Of a DNA stretch of 24,741 nt, positions 22,074-24,741 are shown piece after piece. The position numbers and the translations under genes were made by a program. Location of the stretch: NCBI GenBank assembly GCA_027070475.1, contig JALXDT010000071.1, forward strand, positions 1-24,741, given 5' to 3'. Within the stretch, counting starts at the first letter, position 1; each line of letters starts with the position of its first letter. The DNA comes from Candidatus Aminicenantota bacterium (GTDB lineage: Bacteria; Acidobacteriota; Aminicenantia; JAMOAD01). The notes under the pieces were generated by a model that was not told where the DNA came from, made no database searches, and worked only from the letters and a program-made list of their open reading frames with translations.

Positions 22074-23471
22074 ATGTTTAAGAAAGAGGTTTATATTAAA
22101 AGAAGAGAAAAACTAAAAGAGCTCATGGATTCGAATGGTATTCTGCTTTTTGTGGGAAACAATGATGTCCCTATGAATTATCCGGCAAATCAGTATCATT
22201 TCAGACAGGACAGCAGTTTTCTTTACTTTTTCGGAATTGATGAACCAAACTTTTCTGCAATAATTGACACTGATTCAGGTGATGAGATTCTTTTCGGAGA
22301 TGATTTTGAGATAGATGATATTATCTGGATGGGAGATCAACCGACTGTAAAAGAGAGAGCGGACGAGGTTGGAATTTCAAAAACTTTGCCTTTGAAAGAG
22401 CTTTCGGGGATGATTAAAAAGGCAATAGATTCAGGAAGAAAGATTCACTACCTTCCACCATATAGAGCAGATGTTCTTTTAAAAATATCAGAGCTTACAG
22501 GAATCCCATACTCTGAAGTTAAGTCAAAGGCTTCTGTTGAGCTTATAAAATCTGTTGTTAAGCTAAGGGAGAAAAAATCTTCGGAGGAAATAGAGGAGAT
22601 TGAAAAAGCTGTTAATATTACAAGGGAGATGCATATTGAGGCAATGAAGAATGCAAAACCCGGAATTTATGAAAGAGATATTGCTGGTTTAATAGAGGGA
22701 ATTGCTCTTAGAAGGGGAGCCGGTATATCATTTCCTGTGATTTTTACGATTCACGGGGAAACCCTTCACAATCACTATCATGGAAATTTGATTGGAGAGG
22801 GAAGATTAATAATCAATGATTCGGGTGCTGAAACAACCTTGCACTATGCAGGGGATATAACAAGAACCTTTCCTGCCGGAAAAAAATTTGATTCAAGGCA
22901 GAGGGATATATACTCCCTTGTCTTGAAAGCTCAAAAGAAAGCTATCTCAATGCTTGCCCCAGGGGTATTTTACAGAGATGTTCATCTTGAAGTTTCAAAA
23001 GTTTTTGCCGAAGGTTTAAAGGAGCTTGGTTTGATGAAAGGAGATCCTGAAGAGGCTGTCAAAGAGGGAGCCCATGCACTTTTCTTTCCCCATGGTCTCG
23101 GACATATGATGGGACTTGATGTTCATGATATGGAAAATTTAGGAGAGGATTATGTTGGCTATAGAGAGGGGCTTAAGAGGAGTGATCAGTTTGGCACAGC
23201 CTATTTAAGGCTTGCAAAGGAGCTTGAACCTGGTTTTGTTTTCACTGTTGAACCGGGGTTATACTTTATTCCAAAACTCATAGATTTATGGAAATCAGAG
23301 GGAAAATTTAAGGATTTTATAAACTATGAAAAGGTTGAAACATACAAGGATTTTGGCGGTGTTAGAATAGAGGATGATTATCTTGTAACTGAGAATGGTG
23401 CAAGATTGTTGGGAGAGCCGATACCGAAAGAAATAGATGAAGTTGAAGCAATAAGAGATAAGGCTTATTAA
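22074..23471 (+). CDS. pepP: Xaa-Pro aminopeptidase (M24B, PepP-like)
   Basis: This 465-residue enzyme has an N-terminal AMP_N domain (about 3-135, with the phrase FRQDSSFLYFFGIDEP) and a C-terminal pita-bread peptidase domain. The five metal ligands are all visible: D249 in INDSGAE, D261 in YAGDITRTFP, H344 in HGLGHMMGLDVHD, E393 in FTVEPGLYF and E433 in VRIEDDYL. It removes an N-terminal residue next to proline from peptides in the cytosol, with two Mn2+ or similar ions. A prolidase-like specificity cannot be excluded, but the AMP_N domain and length favour aminopeptidase P. A strong AAGGAGGA precedes the ATG. The next gene follows 21 nt downstream on the same strand. Confidence 0.92.
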   Translation: MFKKEVYIKRREKLKELMDSNGILLFVGNNDVPMNYPANQYHFRQDSSFLYFFGIDEPNFSAIIDTDSGDEILFGDDFEIDDIIWMGDQPTVKERADEVGISKTLPLKELSGMIKKAIDSGRKIHYLPPYRADVLLKISELTGIPYSEVKSKASVELIKSVVKLREKKSSEEIEEIEKAVNITREMHIEAMKNAKPGIYERDIAGLIEGIALRRGAGISFPVIFTIHGETLHNHYHGNLIGEGRLIINDSGAETTLHYAGDITRTFPAGKKFDSRQRDIYSLVLKAQKKAISMLAPGVFYRDVHLEVSKVFAEGLKELGLMKGDPEEAVKEGAHALFFPHGLGHMMGLDVHDMENLGEDYVGYREGLKRSDQFGTAYLRLAKELEPGFVFTVEPGLYFIPKLIDLWKSEGKFKDFINYEKVETYKDFGGVRIEDDYLVTENGARLLGEPIPKEIDEVEAIRDKAY

Positions 23472-23492
23472 AATAAATTCAGGTGGAGATAT

Positions 23493-24302
23493 ATGAAAGA
23501 TAAATTTAAGGATAAGGTAATTGTTATAACAGGGGCATCTTCAGGGATAGGGAAAGAGCTTGCTATTCAGCTTTCAAAGTTTGAAGCAAAACTTTCACTG
23601 GGAGCAAGAAGCGAAGAAAAATTACAAGATGTAGCAGAGGAGTGTAAAAACAATGGAGCTGAAGTTATTTTTGTTAAAACAGATGTTTCAAATAAAGAAG
23701 ATTGCAAAAATTTAATTAATGAAACAGTGAAAAAATTCGGCAATATTGATATTCTTGTAAACAATGCTGGAATTACAATGTGGGCAAGATTTGATGAGAT
23801 TGAGGACTTGTCTATCTTTGAAAGGATAATGAAAATAAATTATCTTGGCAGTGTTTACTGCACATACTATGCTCTTCCTTATCTTAAGAAGAGTAAAGGG
23901 CTCATTGTCGGAGTCTCCTCACTTACGGGGAAAAATGGAGTTCCAACAAGAACAGCCTATGCTGCAAGCAAACATGCAATGGCAGGATTTTTTGATTCAT
24001 TGAGAATAGAGCTTTCAGACTATGGAGTTGATGTGACAATGATCTATCCCGGATTTGTAAGCACTGATATAAGAAAAAATGCTCTCGGAAAGGATGGCAA
24101 ACCTTTAGGGGAAAGCCATATTAAAGAGTCAGGTGTAATGGATGTTGAAACATGCGTTAAACTTATTATAAAGGCAATGGCAAAAAGAAAGAGAGAGCTT
24201 GTGATGGGAATCAAAGGAAAAGCAGGGCTTTTTTTAAAACTCTTTTTCCCGACTTTAGTCGATAAAATAGCAAAAAAATCAATAGAAAGCGGTAAGACAT
24301 AA
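23493..24302 (+). CDS. Short-chain dehydrogenase/reductase (SDR)
   Basis: This 269-residue classical SDR has the cofactor motif TGASSGIG (13-20), D64 in KTDVSN, NNAG (90-93), the catalytic serine in VSSLTG (142-146) and Y156-x3-K160 in YAASK. The residue after the second strand is arginine (GARS, 37-40), which suggests NADP(H). The C-terminus (about 230-262) is hydrophobic and basic (FLKLFFPTLVDKIAKK), like the SDR7B/DHRS7-type and other membrane-associated members, so it may act on a lipid or other hydrophobic carbonyl or alcohol. The substrate is not known. GGTGGAG precedes the ATG, 21 nt after the aminopeptidase stop, so the two are probably cotranscribed. No terminator is seen after it. 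Confidence 0.9.
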   Translation: MKDKFKDKVIVITGASSGIGKELAIQLSKFEAKLSLGARSEEKLQDVAEECKNNGAEVIFVKTDVSNKEDCKNLINETVKKFGNIDILVNNAGITMWARFDEIEDLSIFERIMKINYLGSVYCTYYALPYLKKSKGLIVGVSSLTGKNGVPTRTAYAASKHAMAGFFDSLRIELSDYGVDVTMIYPGFVSTDIRKNALGKDGKPLGESHIKESGVMDVETCVKLIIKAMAKRKRELVMGIKGKAGLFLKLFFPTLVDKIAKKSIESGKT

Positions 24303-24409
24303 TAGAACTCCTGAATACAATTTTATTTATTATAAAGATTGAGTGGAGATTAAGTAATCTTTAATTATATAAATATGCTTATTTCAAATTTCTCCTATTT
24401 TCTTCCTCC

Positions 24410-24456
24410 TTTTCAGTAAGATTTTTTCGACTAAACTTGTTATTTTCGGTAAGATT
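24410..24456. repeat. Two direct 14-bp repeats TTTTC(A/G)GTAAGATT
   Basis: The copies lie at 24410-24423 and 24443-24456, differing at one base. Their starts are 33 bp apart, about three helical turns, so two bound proteins would face the same side. They precede the last gene by about 60-100 bp. Confidence 0.5.
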
Positions 24457-24478
24457 ATATTTGACACATCTCGTTCTA

Positions 24479-24507
24479 TTCAAAAACAAAAAATATTATG
24501 CTATTAT
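24479..24507 (+). promoter_or_regulatory. Predicted leaderless promoter of the AAA-ATPase-like gene
   Basis: TTCAAA (24479-24484), 17-nt spacer, TATTAT (24502-24507); the ATG is at 24514, six bases after the -10, with no Shine-Dalgarno. A perfect TTGACA at 24470-24475 also exists but is too far from this -10 (26 nt) to pair with it. Confidence 0.4.
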
Positions 24508-24513
24508 TTTTAT

Positions 24514-24741
24514 ATGAATAAAAAGCTAAAGAATTTGCCTATAGGTATAAGTGATTTTGAAAGTATAATAAATGAAGGTTATTTATATATTGATAAAACA
24601 GAGAGAATTTATGAACTTATTTCAGGAGGAAAATACTATTTTCTCTCAAGACCACGAAGGTTCGGAAAATCCCTTTTGATTTCAACGCTTTATAATATAT
24701 TCAGAGGCAAAAAAGAATTATTTAAGGGGCTTTATATTTAT
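24514..24741 (+). CDS. AAA-ATPase-like (DUF1703-type) protein, 5' part only
   Basis: The first 76 codons are in the window, and the reading frame is still open at the edge. The N-terminus KNLPIGISDFESIINEG, then YLYIDKTERIYELI (23-36), then FLSRPRRFGKS (43-53) and LISTLYNIFRGKKELFKGLYI are diagnostic of the AAA-ATPase_like family, where RPRRFGKS is the Walker A region. Full members are usually about 500-560 residues and end in a PD-(D/E)xK nuclease-like domain that would lie beyond the edge. They often occur in many copies per genome in anaerobes and Bacteroidota; their role is not established. It follows the dehydrogenase after 211 nt and appears to have its own promoter. Confidence 0.88.
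   Translation, partial: MNKKLKNLPIGISDFESIINEGYLYIDKTERIYELISGGKYYFLSRPRRFGKSLLISTLYNIFRGKKELFKGLYIY

Noticed and set aside
24470..24475. Perfect TTGACA considered as the -35 of the last gene
   Set aside because: No -10 lies 16-18 nt downstream; the nearest TATTAT elements are 20 or more bases away.

Overview
The window is an AT-rich, gene-dense piece of chromosome from a bacterium that appears to have a Gram-negative envelope. It carries 21 protein genes (one cut by the right edge), no rRNA or tRNA gene, no CRISPR array and no insertion sequence. The envelope inference rests on a LolA/outer-membrane-lipoprotein-sorting-like secreted protein followed by a large secreted Vps10-type beta-propeller, a pairing typical of Acidobacteriota-like and Bacteroidota-like genomes. 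The asparaginyl-tRNA synthetase is the short archaeal-like type. I cannot name the phylum from this sequence; an anaerobic, low-GC, poorly cultivated lineage such as an Aminicenantes-like one is a guess only.

Layout. 44-3856 (+): secreted LolA-like protein and Vps10/BNR propeller. 3857-4099: intergenic region with a perfect 34-bp palindrome and a second short repeat. 4100-5938 (+): a tightly overlapped three-gene operon (HD-domain protein, inositol-monophosphatase family enzyme, dCMP deaminase family enzyme). 5946-10349 (-): DNA polymerase III alpha subunit (dnaE) followed by a secreted metallophosphoesterase. 10350-10701: the longest non-coding stretch, holding degenerate second copies of both repeats seen at 3857-4099. 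10702-12546 (+): hybrid PAS histidine kinase with a receiver. 12792-17586 (+): asnS, rimO, mgtE, recO. 17583-21910 (-): an eight-gene compact operon yggS, yggT, divIVA, DUF167, recA, YHS-domain protein, galU, archease. 22074-24302 (+): Xaa-Pro aminopeptidase and a short-chain dehydrogenase. 24514 to the edge (+): start of an AAA-ATPase-like (DUF1703-type) gene.

Most of the content is housekeeping: replication (dnaE), recombination (recA, recO), translation (asnS, rimO), Mg2+ transport (mgtE), cell division and envelope growth (divIVA, yggT, galU), peptide turnover (pepP-like). Genes within operons are joined by 1-17 nt overlaps or very short gaps, so translational coupling is likely.

The most interesting signal is regulatory. 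Several genes at the head of transcription units (10702, 12792, 21910, 24514, perhaps 15445) have no Shine-Dalgarno sequence, and instead have a sigma70-type promoter with a 17-nt spacer whose -10 hexamer ends only 5-9 nt before the ATG. That geometry predicts leaderless or nearly leaderless mRNAs. Other head genes (4100, 10349, 22074) have an ordinary short leader with a Shine-Dalgarno. I found no clear novel defence or metabolic system. The other leads are the paired palindromic repeats, a nine-G tract inside recO, and a symmetric palindrome midway between two divergent promoters.
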